Source: Rhodeus uyekii (Eukaryota > Chordata > Actinopteri > Cypriniformes > Acheilognathidae). From it: DNA of 64,000 bases. This document shows, one piece after another, positions 34,796 to 47,231 of this stretch. A program made the translations under genes and the position numbers. Under the pieces are notes generated by a model. That model worked only from the letters and a program-made list of their open reading frames with translations, was not told where the DNA came from and searched no databases. Positions within the stretch are counted from its first letter, which is position 1. Every line of letters starts with the position of its first letter. The DNA is taken from positions 448,501 through 512,500 of the forward strand of contig JAWRVZ010000087.1 in assembly GCA_037043235.1 (NCBI GenBank), read 5' to 3'.

Positions 34796-36858
34796 GGTAA
34801 ACCTGTAGTATAGCGTCCTAAATTACCAACTACCACCAGCAGGGGGCTAAGCCTAAAATAGGCCCAAAACCGTTTTTTTAATTTAAAAAAATTTAAATCA
34901 GAAATCCAAAATGGCAGGAAGACCACTATCGTCAACGACGATTGTACCACAGAACGAGATATTAACTAAACACGAAATGTTACATGAAGTGTGGTGACTG
35001 TCGACGCTGTCACCATACCTGCAACTACCTGATGCGGCATTACTGTGGTGTGCCCGCCGCAATTTGGTTCGAAACTCAGTAGCATGCAGTATATGCAATC
35101 AGCCATGCACATTCTATCAGTATCAGCAGGGAATTGACGGTAGGAGATGGGCATGTGGCCGTTTTGGGTTCTGCCAATCTGTGCGACACAATTCTTTCTT
35201 TGCACGCAGTAAATTATCACTATCACTATCATTTTAATTCTCCTCGATCTTAGCGCAGCCTTTGATACAGTGGATCATTTTACTTTACTCAGTCGTTTGG
35301 AATACGTTTTTGGTGTTACTGATACAGTTTTAAACTGGTTTAAATCGTTCCTCTCAGATCGAAGGCAGTTTGTGTCACTGGGTGGATGTAGGTCCAAAGT
35401 TGGGGCAGTGCAATTTGGAGTTCCCCAGGGATCTGTTTTGAGTCCCTTGCTTTTTAGTATGTACATTTTTCCACTGGGTCAACTTCTCAGATCATTGGGT
35501 CTTAATTTTCATTTTTATGCAGACGACACACAAATTTATATTCACTCAAAACCTGGAGATAATACAGCTGTCAGCTTTTTAGAACATTGTATTTCTGAGA
35601 TAAAAATATGGATGTCACATAATTTTCTCTGTCTCAATAGTGACAAAACTGAGGTCATGCTCATCGGTTCACCCCTACAAATTCGCAAAGCTGATGCTGT
35701 ACCCTTAATGGTGGATGGCTCTGCTTTGGAATTTCAAACAAAATGTAAAAATCTGGGGGTGATATTCGATGCAAATCTAACATTCGATCCGCATGTACAG
35801 AATATGGTCAAAACTTCATTTTTTCATCTCAGAAACATTGCACGATTGCGCCCTATGTTATCTCTCTCGGTGGCTGAACAATTAATCAATTCATTTGTCT
35901 TTTCCCGTATTGACTATTGTAATGCTCTGCTTGCTGGGGTTTCTAAAACTACAGTAAACAAACTGCAGTATGTTCAGAACTCAGCAGCCAGAATCTTGAC
36001 AAGGTCCAGGACAAGTGAACACATCACTCCCAATTTGGAGTCTCTGCACTGGCTCCCGGTCAGGTTTCGCATCGATTTTAAAATTCTAATGCTCACCTAT
36101 AAGGACTTGCATGGTTTAGCGCCACAATATATGACTGAACTTTTAACTGCATACACCCCAAGACGCAATCTCCGTTCATCTAATTCTGGTTTTTTAATTG
36201 TTCCTCCAACACGTTTACGCTCTGGGTGACCGGGCTTTCTCTTCTTTTGCTCCAAGACTCTGGAATGCTCTGCCCAATGAGATCAGACATGCTGACTCTT
36301 ATAGTGCTTTTAAATCTTCACTTAAAACGTATTTTTTTAGACTTGCATACAAGTGATTATTATTGTGTGTTCTGCCTTGCTTTTTATATCATGCATCTTT
36401 TCTTTTAAATTAATTTTAATGTATGTTTATCGTATTTATATGTTTCTGTGCAGCGCTTTGAGATGTAACTTTTAAAGGCGCTATATAAAATAAAATGTAT
36501 TATTATTATTACAACAAATTTTCACCATACCCAGAACATCGAAAACATGTGGATGAGAGCGAAGCGGAAATTGAGAAGGCAATTTGGAATGAGTCAGGCA
36601 TTGTTTTCGTCGTATCTGCAGGAATTTGCCTACCGTAACCAGTTTCGGTGCACAGACATGTTTCCCAACTTCTTGGTTATGCTTGTCGATAACTATCCGT
36701 GAATGGTGAAATAAACTTGAAACTGTGTTAACAACAACTTTGTTGGGTGTCTTTTCATGTTATTACAGCGGTTTTGGGTCTGTTTTATTGTCGGAGGCTT
36801 AGCCCCCTGCTGGTGGTAGTTGGTAATTTAGGACGCTATAGGCTACTACAGGTTTACC
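34796..36858 (+). mobile_element. Merlin DNA transposon, broken by an L2 insertion
   Basis: Inverted ends GGTAAACCTGTAG and CTACAGGTTTACC extend into about 70 bp of near-perfect TIR including the ccaccagcagggggctaag block. They are flanked by an exact 8-bp direct repeat, CGACTTTG (34788-34795 and 36859-36866), the target size expected of Merlin. Left of the insertion the sequence encodes a zinc-ribbon-like stretch: CSICNQPC, then RRWACGRFGFCQ and SVRHNSFFARSKL. Right of it comes HTQNIENMW...RKLRRQFG...YLQEFAYRNQFR, the end of an ISXO2/IS1595-type transposase. The central catalytic region is missing. Confidence 0.85.
35225..36515 (+). mobile_element. 5'-truncated L2-type LINE with reverse transcriptase
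   Basis: An open frame at 35270-36229 encodes the C-terminal reverse transcriptase: GVPQGSVLSPLLFSMYIF, the catalytic FYADDTQIY, then NLGVIFDANLTF and HWLPVRFRIDFKIL. The frame breaks at 36227, with the remainder (ARLWNALPNEIR-type) in another frame. The 3' end has 'agcgctttgagatg...ggcgctatataaaat' and a (TATT)n tail to about 36513. It is nested in the Merlin element. Confidence 0.9.
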
Positions 36859-36866
36859 CGACTTTG

Positions 36867-38841
36867 TCCGAGATATTTGCTCGAGATATTAGTGTTCGGA
36901 GACATTAAGGAATCGACATTAAAGAATTTAAAATACTAAGACAAATGGGGAGTTTAGCGGTTCCACTTCAAAAACGTCGACATAATAGGATTGGCCAGTT
37001 AACCGTGACTTGAGATAAGTGAACTCCACTGTATTTCCATTTTATTTTGTATCTTTGTGAAAATATGGTTGTTCATATCCGTATAATAATATATATATAT
37101 TTAAATATAACTATTCCTGTTTGTTTTTAAAATCAATATTTTGAGTTTGTTCGTTAAGTGACATCACTGCTGATGGACTGGTTGCGCCTGCTCTCAGAAC
37201 AGCCTGTGACCAGAGAGAGTCAGATGTTTCTGGAGTGCTCTGAAATAAAGAGCGAAAATATGCCATATTAAGTGAAACTTTGACTTGTTATTAACTATAA
37301 AAGTGATATAAAACTGGAACAAGTTGATGTATGCATATTTTTGTTGACAGCTCGATTTTATTTTCGGAGTTATACACACACGTTTTTGTTTTATGTTGCC
37401 CCCTGCACGCCAAATTAGAGCGCAGGGTTTTCCCTGTTGATAAGTTCTCCACATATAATTTTGGTGGATTCAGTCTGTGGAAATGTATGTTAGTGTTGTA
37501 AACGTGTGTCGTTTTCATTTTGATGTTAAATTGTATGTTTATAGTCATTGTTGGGTGCTGCCCCTTTAAGGACGCTATTTCTGTTGTCATGAGTGCTCAG
37601 CGGAAGAAAAAACAAAGGAAAACAAAAACACTGAGAGAAAGACTAGAGTCTAGACTTTTACTACAATTACAGTTCAAAATTACAATTTAAACTTTATATT
37701 CCCAGCGTGGTGAGTAATTTGTGTTAAGTAAATTGTGAGACTGTATATAGATCGCTATTTGCGATTAGTGTAGATATTTGCTGTGTTTTAATGTTGCTTG
37801 TTGAGTACAGTTAATGTTAATCAGAAAATGTATTTGGTGATGTAAATAATACTGAATAGTAATTTTAGATTGTTTTTTGTTTTACAGTTTGACCACACAT
37901 ATGCACATACATACACATATTCAACAGAAATCTAACTACAACAACGACCAAATGTGTAGGTACATTGTGAGTTCTGCACAAGAGGAATAAAGGACAAAAA
38001 CAAAATCCAACTTAATGTTATCATTTCATGGTAACAATCATCTTAGTGTCCTGTGTTTTAGTTTGAATAGCAGTTGCTGTTAGGGAGGACAGTAACAATT
38101 CTTTTCTCATACCATCCTTCAGCTGAAAGGGCTTGAACCTGTGTTGATTGTCTGTCCTCTGTCGGACGGGCGTCTCAAAGAGCCTGGTGTTGGTGATTTG
38201 TTTTTGGTGCAGAGTGAAGTCCTACATTTGTTTATTTTTTAAATTAAAGTACAGTATTTTGAATTCTTCATCATCGTCTTCATCCGTGACAATGCTCTAT
38301 AGACACCTACAACTTATGTGATCAACATTGCATCAACACAATGCACAGCACAACTGTTGCTTTAATTAATGGAAATGTTTTTTTAATGGAAAAATGTGAA
38401 GATATTAATATAGTTGTTTTTGTTATAGTTATCATATTGTTAATCTGAATTTAATAAATTATACATAAAGAAACACTACTAGGTCCTGACAAAAGCAAAT
38501 GCTAAAGAAACATCCATGAATGTATGAAATTTCCTTTACATTTGGATACGTTTACCAAGTTATCAATGTCGCAAATCGAATAAAGTTTTTCATACTTTCA
38601 TTTATACTTTGTGTCGTTAGGGTGCATTTCACATCGTTCTCTCGTCTGACTGCTGTAATAAATCTCAATAATTTCCCCCGTTTGGTTGTCTTTTGCTATT
38701 GGAGCAAATGTGAATACTAAAAAAGGGACTATTTGCTGACATCTTCTGTTCATCACTGTAGAAACAGGGGATAAACATCGTAAACAAAGTTTGCAAGGAA
38801 GTTGAATCTGAACTTTAGGTTTCTCATTGTTGTCTCTTCCA
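36867..38841. other. Spacer before the CLCC1-like cluster
   Basis: No exon with protein similarity is recognised. A possible donor (cccagcgtg|gtgagt) lies at about 37709, and an LTR-like 3' end (ttcatccgtgaca) lies at 38280-38291. A 5' non-coding exon of copy A could lie here but cannot be shown. Confidence 0.35.
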
Positions 38842-41519
38842 ATGAAGGTGCCAAGCTGTTCATCAATTCTCTCATCGTTTTGGACTCTTTCATCGTTTTC
38901 TGATTTTTTGTAGCGTGTTTACAAGTACAAATGCAAATATGCAGGAAGACGATGATGATGATGCATGGGTTGATCCATATGACTTGATCAACTACGACCC
39001 AATAACAAAGCGCATGAGAAAACCCACAAAGGTAAAAACGGAGTTTATTACTGTATGACAGTGCTTGCATTGACATCCATCTTACACACTTTTAGTTTTC
39101 AGTAATATAGACTCTATGCTAACTTAGCAGGGTTAAGTTAGTTTTGTTTTCAATATTCGTCACACATGTAACTGAAAAACGAATCGCTCAAAAAAAAGTA
39201 TGTATACATATGTAATAAAGATTCACAAGCTTCCTTTACATTTCTTTCGCTCCCCGCGGAAATCGTCTGAATGGGAATTACACCGGGAAAGTTCGCTCTT
39301 TGCCGAGCTATAAGTAATGGACCGTGAGAAAAGTGCAAGTTTCGTTTTCGTTTTCGTTTTCATTTGAGTGTGGACATATATAGACATGAGACTAGTTTCA
39401 TTTAGTCAAGGGGGGCAGTGGTATTTGGTGTTCGTCTCTGTCTGACTCAATTCTTTTAATACATTTATTAAAGCATTTTTTTTGATAACATTATACATGT
39501 CTTCTATGTCGTTTATGATCAATTTAAAGCATCTTTGATGAATAAATATATTGATTTTATTCTATTTTCTATTAGCTACCCTGGCCATATTTATGGCAAA
39601 GAAAAAAACATGCAAATATAAAAACGCTTATACATTATGTTGTTTGATATAGTGTGAGGTTTTAAGCTCCAAACCTACCCCAATCCCAAACCCTTGAAAC
39701 CATAATCAAATATAATCAAACTCAGTTTAAGATGGTAGAATAGAACACAGAAACTCATACAGATCAAATCAGATTGGATCTTCAACTTAAGACATGTCTA
39801 CGCTTGTCAACATCAAGTGGCTTCTGTATCTGATTAACTCATAAGGGTTAGTTGCAACGCAAGGGTTAGTCAGATACCCCAAAAAATTCCAGATGGCAGG
39901 TTATGCAGCATACCTGGGTAGGTTTACTCTGAATAAATGCAAAACTGCTCATGCCTCTGATGCAGATCACATGCAATATTGGAAATTTTATTCTGATGGT
40001 TGATGGAATAGTATTCTAAAAATACATTCTAAAAATCTAAATAATTCATAATAAGGATTTATTAACTGTATTTTGAAGTGCCCACAATAACAATACCATG
40101 CATGTCCACAGTGATATATTGCATGACCGTTTATCAGCATATGTGTACTGCCATGTTGTTTGGATGTGGTTCAAGGGTATGTTTAAAGTAATGAAGACTA
40201 GTATTGTACCATTGTACTAAATGTCATCATATCTTTGAAAATAAATATTATATTATTATTTATTTGTGCTACCTCTGTTTTAGTTTGATGAACACAAAAA
40301 GAAAGGGACAGCCACCTCTTCGTATCCAGTATGTGTTCCAATATTCAAGCGATTCCTTTCCAAGCTCCTTAATGAAGCTTCAAAATACGGCCTGGTATGT
40401 GACCCTGTTTTCTCCAGATAATGGAATCAATGTTACTCTGCACTGATAAAGGTTTTACAACTTTAGCTTTTTAAAAATCTTTAGCCTGATGATGAAAACC
40501 CAGTCATGCACTATGATGCCAAGGTGAAGCTGACCAAGCAATCGCTGGTGGAGATCCAGAGGCTTTTGAATGAAGAGAACGACTGGACGACTGGAGCCAT
40601 GGATGAGGTGCTTACTGAAATCTTGGTCAAATTCAAACCTCATGATCACGAAGCCTGGAAGTGGTGTTTCGAAGACACGTTTTCTGTGGAGGCTAATACT
40701 GTCCTGAAGGTTAGTTTTTGTATAAGCCTTTTCAGAATGATTAAGGATTAACTGAATAATAAAAATAAGAATAATTCATAAGAATTAACTGAAGAATTAA
40801 ATAGTTTTAATAATATTAATAATTGAATATGTGCTATTTTTCTACAGGTTTCTTTGATTGTTCTGATTGTTGCAGCCGTTATCTGCACTGAAGTCTGGTC
40901 TGTGGTCTCCTGGTTTATCCAGTTCAGGAGAATGTTTGCTGTTTGCTTTTTTATTAGCTTGATCTGGAACTGGTTCCATCTTTATATGGTAAGAATTTTG
41001 TACAAAATACTGTCGAATATTAAATATTTATGGGTATCCAAGATTAAAAAGCCAATACATTTCCGCTTGGCTAGGTTGCCTTTGCAAAACACAAGAAGGA
41101 CATTGTAGAAGCACAGGGCTTCAATGCCAAATGCACTGGACTGAAAGAACTGGACTGGATGCACTATTTATTAGGTGAGGTGCTTCAAAATGTTCATGAA
41201 AAGCAGATTAAATAAATCCATATGAATCAAGCAGATTAATCAAAGTTTAGTAGAAACTTCACACTTCACAGCTCTAAAAAGAAAATAAATGCACCAAGCA
41301 TGCTAAAACTGCTTTGTGTGCCACTGAAAAGCCTACATAATTTTGAGTAAATAATGGCAAATAATACTTTTGAGATGAACTGTTGTAACCCCTTGTTGAT
41401 TCAGAGTGGTTCAGACGGACATGGACTCTTCAAGATGATCCATGCAAAAAATATTACGAGGTCCTAATGGTGAACCCCATTTTGCTTGTGCCTCCAATAA
41501 AGGTTTGTATCTTTTGTTA

Positions 41520-41565
<46 letters not shown>

Positions 41566-42649
41566 ACACACACATGTGTAGGCATTTTATATATTACACA
41601 TACACATATACATACACATATTTACAAATGTCATGGTCATTGTCATAGTTCTTAATAGTTTCTAGCCATGGTTTCCTGTCACTGTCTTGCTTGTGTTCAC
41701 AAGGTTCACACCTGTCTCTGTTCTGTTGATTATCTAGCTCTGTGTATTCAATGCTGCAAGTGGTTCAATCCAATTCAAAAGTGGTTGTCAGAGATACAAA
41801 AATGAAATTAATGGCATTAATAAGAATTTTGTGTTTTTTTTTATTCCAGGCTTTCACAGTCACCATGACCAGTTTCTTCACAGATCCCTTGAAGCAAATT
41901 GGAGAGGGCATAAATGTGTTTCTCAGAGCATTGCTGAAGGAACTGCCAATCACTCTTCAGATACTTGTGCTGCTGATCTTTGCAGTAGCCATCTTTGTAA
42001 GAGCTAAGAAAAGCAAATATAGTATAGGATCTCTTTTTTTGTTAACATACTAAAGCATCTTCACTCTTCTCAGGCGCTTATGTATGGAAGTGCTCAGGCA
42101 GCTATACATCAAGCTGTAAACCTGCTCCACCTTGGCTGGAGACGGGACCCGCCACCTCCTGTAGTAGGACAGCGCCAAGCTCCTCAAATAAGGGAGCATG
42201 AGGACGCCTGGGAAGGGGGCGATGCTCCACAGCCCCTACAAATGCGCCAGGACAATAGCAACAGGGTGAATAAAGAAGGAAACAGAGCTAATGCCCCACA
42301 AATTAGACGGGAGGTCAGAAACATGGAACTCCAACAGGAATTTTCTGACACGTCCAGAGGAACCCAGAGAGTCCTGGTAGAGACTGTGTGTGCTGCAGGT
42401 AACGGGCCCAGTGATGATCAGACGGCTTTTCAGCAGCGGATACAGGAGGTGGACCCTGGTTCAGAGGAAAACGCAGAGCCTGAAGTGAAAGTTGAGGAAA
42501 AGGAGAAAGATACATGTACCGTGGACAAAAAAGAGCAAAAAGACACACAGAGTCCAGATGGAAGTGAGCCTGAAACTAATGAACCTTCTCCTCAGATAGA
42601 TGTGAAAACACTTGGAGCTAATCAAGGGAATGAGACGGGTATCGATTGA
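38842..42649 (+). pseudogene. CLCC1-like copy A (5' exon damaged, body open)
   Basis: CLCC1 is an ER-membrane chloride channel. Copy A keeps exons 40284-40394, 40485-40709, 40848-40988, 41075-41174, 41405-41502, 41850-41996 and 42074-42649. These form one continuous 466-codon frame covering the lumenal domain, membrane segments (VSLIVLIVAAVICTEVWSVVSW..., FFISLIWNWFHLYM, LQILVLLIFAVAIF) and acidic tail. The first exon (38842-39031) is damaged: the acceptor AG is gone (cttccaatgaagg), and the ATG frame hits TAG because of an extra T. The exon equal to 58811-58909 is not found. An internal acceptor (gattttttgtag, ending at 38898) with ATG at 38939 would give a leaderless 496-aa protein. It may therefore be a pseudogene or a re-started gene. 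Confidence 0.75.
41523..41640. repeat. (AT)n / (AC)n microsatellite
   Basis: About 40 bases of AT repeat are followed by ACAC and ACATAT runs in an intron of CLCC1-like copy A. Confidence 0.9.
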
Positions 42650-42698
42650 TTTCTCAATCCATCATTTAAATGGTTAGTTCACTCTAATAAATACATAC

Positions 42699-44284
42699 AA
42701 CAGGGAAAATAAGTATTGAACATGTCATCATTTTTCTCAGTAAATATATTTCTAAATGTGCTATTGACATGAAACACATTCAATCAATACATGCAAAGAA
42801 ATCAAACCATAGACGTCCGTAAATTAAGTTATGTTTAATAATGTTAAATGACACAGGGAAAAAGTATTGAACACATGAAGAAAGGGAGGTGCAAAAAGGC
42901 ATGGAAAGCCAAGACAATCAGTAATTAGAAAGCCAAATCAATTAATTTCCCTTGTCAATGCAAATTAATATCAGCTGGTTCTGTCCAAACTGATGGCCTA
43001 TAAAAAGGTCTCATTACCAATGTATCACACAAGAAACATCCCATGATGGGTAAAAATAACTCTCTCAAGACCTTCGCAGTCTTATTGTTTCAAACCATTC
43101 TGATGGCGTTGATTACAGAAGGATTTCAAAACTTCTGGATGTTCCAGTGAGCACTGTTGGGGCCATAATCCGTAAGTGGAAAGAACATAATTTAAACATA
43201 AACAGGGCAGGACCTGGTGCTCCTCACAAGATTTCAAACAGAGGAGTGAAAATAATTATCAGAAGTGTTGTCCAAGAGCCAAGGATAACCTGTGAACAGC
43301 TTCAGAAAAACCTGGAATCAGCAGGTACAGTTGTTTCAAAGAAAACAATAAGTAATGCACTCATGGCCTGTATGAACGCTCACCACGCAAGACTCCACTG
43401 CTGAAGAAAAATGAAGCTCATTTAAAGTTTGCGGCACAACATTTGGACAAGCCTGTGAAATACTGGGAGAATAAAGTCTGGTCAGATGAGACCAAAATTG
43501 GACTCTTTGTCCTTGGATGCTCTTTGGATGCCATAATACACACCATGTTTGGAGGAGAAATTGCACTGCACATCACCCCAAAAACACCATACCAACAGTA
43601 AAGTTTGGAGTTGGGAACATCATGGTGTGAGGCTTTTTTTCAGCATACGGTACTGGCAAATTTCATATAATTGAAGGAAGGATGAATGGGAAAATGTACA
43701 GAGACATTCTTATTAAAGATCTGCTGCCATCTACCAGGATGATGATGATGAAACCAGGGTGAACATTTCAGCAAGACAATGATCCCAAACACACAGCTAA
43801 GGAAACTCTCAATTTGTTTTCAGAGAAAGAAAATAAAGCTACTAGAATTGCCCAGCCAATCACCTGACTTGAATCCAATTGAAAATCTATGGAAAGAACT
43901 AAAGATCAGAGTTCATAGAAGAGGCCCACTGAACCTTCAAGATTTGAAGACTGTTTGTGTGGACGAATGGGCCAAAATCACACCCCAGCAATGCATGCAA
44001 CTCGTTTCTCCATACAGGAGGCATCTAGTAGCTGTCATTACAAACAAAGGCTTTTGTACAAAGTATTAAATATGCTTCAGCAAGCGTGTTCAATACTTTT
44101 TCCCTGTCTCATTTAACATTAGTGAACAACTTAATTTATGGACATCTATGGCTTGATTTCTTTGCACGTTTGGATTGAATGGGTTGTTACCAACATCTGG
44201 TGAAAATGTCATGTCAATAGCATCTTTTAGAAAAATATTTACTGAGAAAAATGGTGACGTGTACAATACTTATTTTCCCCGCGG
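42699..44284 (+). mobile_element. Tc1-like transposon, inactive
   Basis: Ends gggaaaataagtattga on the left and acttattttcccc on the right are inverted copies. The body encodes a Tc1-type transposase in broken frames. It shows a helix-turn-helix part (VPVSTVGAIIRKWKEH, 43147-43404), a catalytic-domain piece with WSDETK (about 43478) and a C-terminal block (PSQSPDLNPIENLWKELK ... TKY, 43779-44069). Stops and frameshifts separate the pieces. It lies 50 bases past the stop codon of CLCC1-like copy A. Confidence 0.9.
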
Positions 44285-44370
44285 AAACAAACTGCTGTTC
44301 AGAAGTTTAGAGTTGGGGCAAAAAAATTGTTATGCATTTGAAGGAATTCTCTCATGCCCACTAAGGATAC

Positions 44371-44667
44371 TGTTACGCGGGGATGCGTGTGATGCGGAGA
44401 AAACACAGAGCAGACGTGGAGATCAAATCAAAACACTTTAATAGAAACAAAACCAAAATGGCACTCAACAGTGCAAACACGGAGATGACATCCACCTACA
44501 AAGAACCATGACAGCAACGTTAACAATCGACAAGGACAATGGAAAACATGAGGTATAAATAGCTAGGGAAAACAAGGAACACCTGGCAACAAACAAGGGG
44601 AAGTGGTTACATGACAAACTACGGCAACACAGGAGGGACACACAGGAGGAGCGAGACATGACTGACG
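44371..44667 (-). mobile_element. Solo LTR-like element
   Basis: The block is bounded by the direct repeat GATAC (44366-44370 and 44668-44672). It carries the reverse complement of a polyadenylation-like 'attaaagtg' stretch. A separate LTR-like start (tgtcacggatgagcccggctcc) follows at 44728. Confidence 0.5.
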
Positions 44668-45689
44668 GATACATGATTTGATCCAATAAAAACAGTAATA
44701 TTGTGAATATATTTCTTTACAATTATTGTCACGGATGAGCCCGGCTCCACCATCACCCAATCACAGAGGTCCGAGTCACCAGAGTACTGATCACCTGCAC
44801 TTGCTTCACATTCTCTCATCATCTCCCTCAGCACGTAAGCACACACCTCACACAGTAACATTAAGTTAGGACTATGCTACCCGTTGACTCTACTATTCCA
44901 AGTAGTGTGTTACCTCTCTCCATTGTTCTGCTCCTCCTTGTCTCCTGCTTTTCCATGATTCCTAAGACAGAGATCCAAAGCAGACATCCTTGTGAGACCT
45001 CTGTTTTACCACTTCCCTTGAAAACTGGACTGAAATCCTCTCTAAAATCCAGAGAGACTGCCTTTACAAATCAAAATGCATCAGATTATCACAAAATGAA
45101 GGACTTATAATCAAAAGTTAGTAAACTGTATAATTCTAACCTATTCATGTTTACTATTATCCTTTGATCATACATTGACATAATTCATACATCTGTTACT
45201 AACAACTGAATAGTTTATTGGAAGTATATTGGGTTTACTGTTGGTGTGAATGGTTAAAGAAAGTTATATCCTCATTGACTACTCAATGTGAGGATTAAAT
45301 TAATGATTGATGGTTCAGGACAGATTGCATACATTGCTAAAACAAAAAAAAGATATTCCATTCACTCTCTTAAATTTAATCTTTCCTCACTTTCTTTCTT
45401 TCTGTGACTTATGTGTGTTTGATATTAGTTTCTATGTATTAGAATAGCTAAAAAAAATCTTTAAACCTGAAATTGGACCATGGAATAAGGAAAAAGGGTC
45501 ATAAACCACAACAAGAATCATCAACTTATTCTCAAACCATTTACTTAAATGTACAATCTTTGCCCATTGCAGTTGAAGCCTCAGTCCTGAGGACAGGTTT
45601 GATGGTTCTGTGAGTTGATGGTGTAGATCTTTGAAAATGATTTAGGTTTAGTTTATCGAGAGGAGTCGGATTCATCCCTATTTATTTCT

Positions 45690-46080
45690 ACTTTGTGTGC
45701 AGCAGATCTTAACGTTTATCTGTGAAAATGGTATTCGGGGTATTATCAGAAAGATACTATAAGTCAATTAGCAGATGACACCACTTTATTTTTAAGAGTT
45801 GCTTCTGCAATTAATTATACAAAACTATTCTCTGAAGCTTCGGAACTTAATCTAAACATAAGTAAATGTGAGTTAATGTTTATTAAAGATTGCACAGCAC
45901 TGTCTTTTTAAAATATTCCAGTTAAATCTGAAGTTACATATTTAGGCATTGTGGTAACTAAAAATCAAGATAACAGAAGTACCTTTAACTTTGACCCTGT
46001 TATGATAAATGCCCAAAGGAGATTTAATGCATGGTTGCAGAGAGACTCGACCTTGAGAGGTAGACACACTTTTTGCTTCT
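45690..46080 (+). mobile_element. LINE reverse-transcriptase fragment (L1/Tx1-like)
   Basis: The sense translation shows QLADDTTLFLR, then NLNISKCELMFIK, VTYLGIVVTKN and RFNAWLQRD-STLRGR, a late reverse-transcriptase region. It is interrupted by a stop and a frameshift near 45911. Confidence 0.6.
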
Positions 46081-46129
46081 ATGCATTCTGTTAATTTTGT
46101 GAAATGGTACATTTTGTCAAAATGAGAAG

Positions 46130-46450
46130 AAATATAGAGCTGAGTATCATCAGTGTAACAATGAAAGCAAATGCCATGCCATGCTTCCTAATTATTTCTC
46201 CCAAAGGTAGCATATACAGGGTGAAAAGCAACGGTCCTAGTACTGAGACTTGAGGTACTCCATACTGAACTTGGAGTACCTTGGAGCACTAAGATCTAGT
46301 AACACTAACAAAGAGGTACAACCACAATCAGATGATAATAGCAAATTGTTTGTAACTCTAATGAGAGCAGTTTCAGTACTATGATACAGTTTAAATCCTG
46401 ATGGGAAATCCTCATAGATACCATTTCTTTCTAAACAAAAACAAAAAGAA
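46130..46450 (-). mobile_element. LINE reverse-transcriptase fragment (L2-like), antisense
   Basis: The minus strand encodes FPSGFKLYHSTETALIRV and TSLLVLLDLSAP, the early reverse-transcriptase block of L2/CR1 LINEs. The rest is decayed. Confidence 0.65.
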
Positions 46451-46839
46451 CAGAGAACAAAAGGTTTTGTGTGAGTATGTATGCATGTAGTACAGCGTAC
46501 TTTTTCCATGTTTCCATCGTGACTCATGGATTCTAAAGACAAAAATGTATATTGTATAATTTGAAGCGTTTACACAAAGTGTGTGGGGGGTAATCAGAAA
46601 ACATGCCCTGAACTCTCGGTTCATTGACCCAAACCTTGCTTACTCGAGGTATGTTGGTTCCAAAATGCATCCGGGAGTTCATCAAACCCGGAGTATGTTC
46701 AGGATTAACACACAAGACATTCTCAACAGAGTGACGAATCCACAAGACTTTTTGTTTAAAAATTACTGTGATTGTTTACAACTGTATTGTTTATTTGATG
46801 CTAATTATATAGTAAAGAGACAGGCTTATTAAAGACAAC

Positions 46840-47231
46840 ATGGCTATAAAAGTGAATTTATGTTTTGTAATTTTGCTTGCACGTTGTTTGAAAGGTAATA
46901 TAAATTTTAAATGATTTTTTTGGGGGAAAAATGTATTATTGCATTAAAGTTGCCTTTGAAAGAGTTACTGTAATAATATAATATGATGTGAAATGTGTTC
47001 AAAATAATATTTCAATAATATTTTATTTATATGAAGAGACCTTAAAAGTTTTCTCTGCCATGAACCGAACTTCGATTTATTTCTAAAACGCATTATACAA
47101 TGCAGATTGATCAGAAAGCACCTACACATACATAAACTGTGGCAAATTTCAACAATTTGGAAATTATTTTAATTTCAGCTGTAAAACAGTCTACAGAAGA
47201 CAAGTGCCATTCAGCTCTTTTATTTTATTAA
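46840..47231 (+). other. Possible orphan signal-peptide exon
   Basis: 46840-46894 reads MAIKVNLCFVILLARCLK with donor G|GTAATA, a plausible secretory leader with a TATA-like stretch around it. A possible next exon begins at 47179 (atttcag|ct) but stops after 16 further codons at 47231. It may be a relic of a lost gene or chance; no family is recognised. Confidence 0.25.

Noticed and set aside
35270..36229. Host gene encoding a 319-residue protein
   Set aside because: The FYADD motif and LINE 3' tail show it is L2 reverse transcriptase inside a transposon.
42080..42649. Separate gene of 189 codons
   Set aside because: It is the last exon of CLCC1-like copy A, with acceptor at 42073, homologous to 62500-63108.
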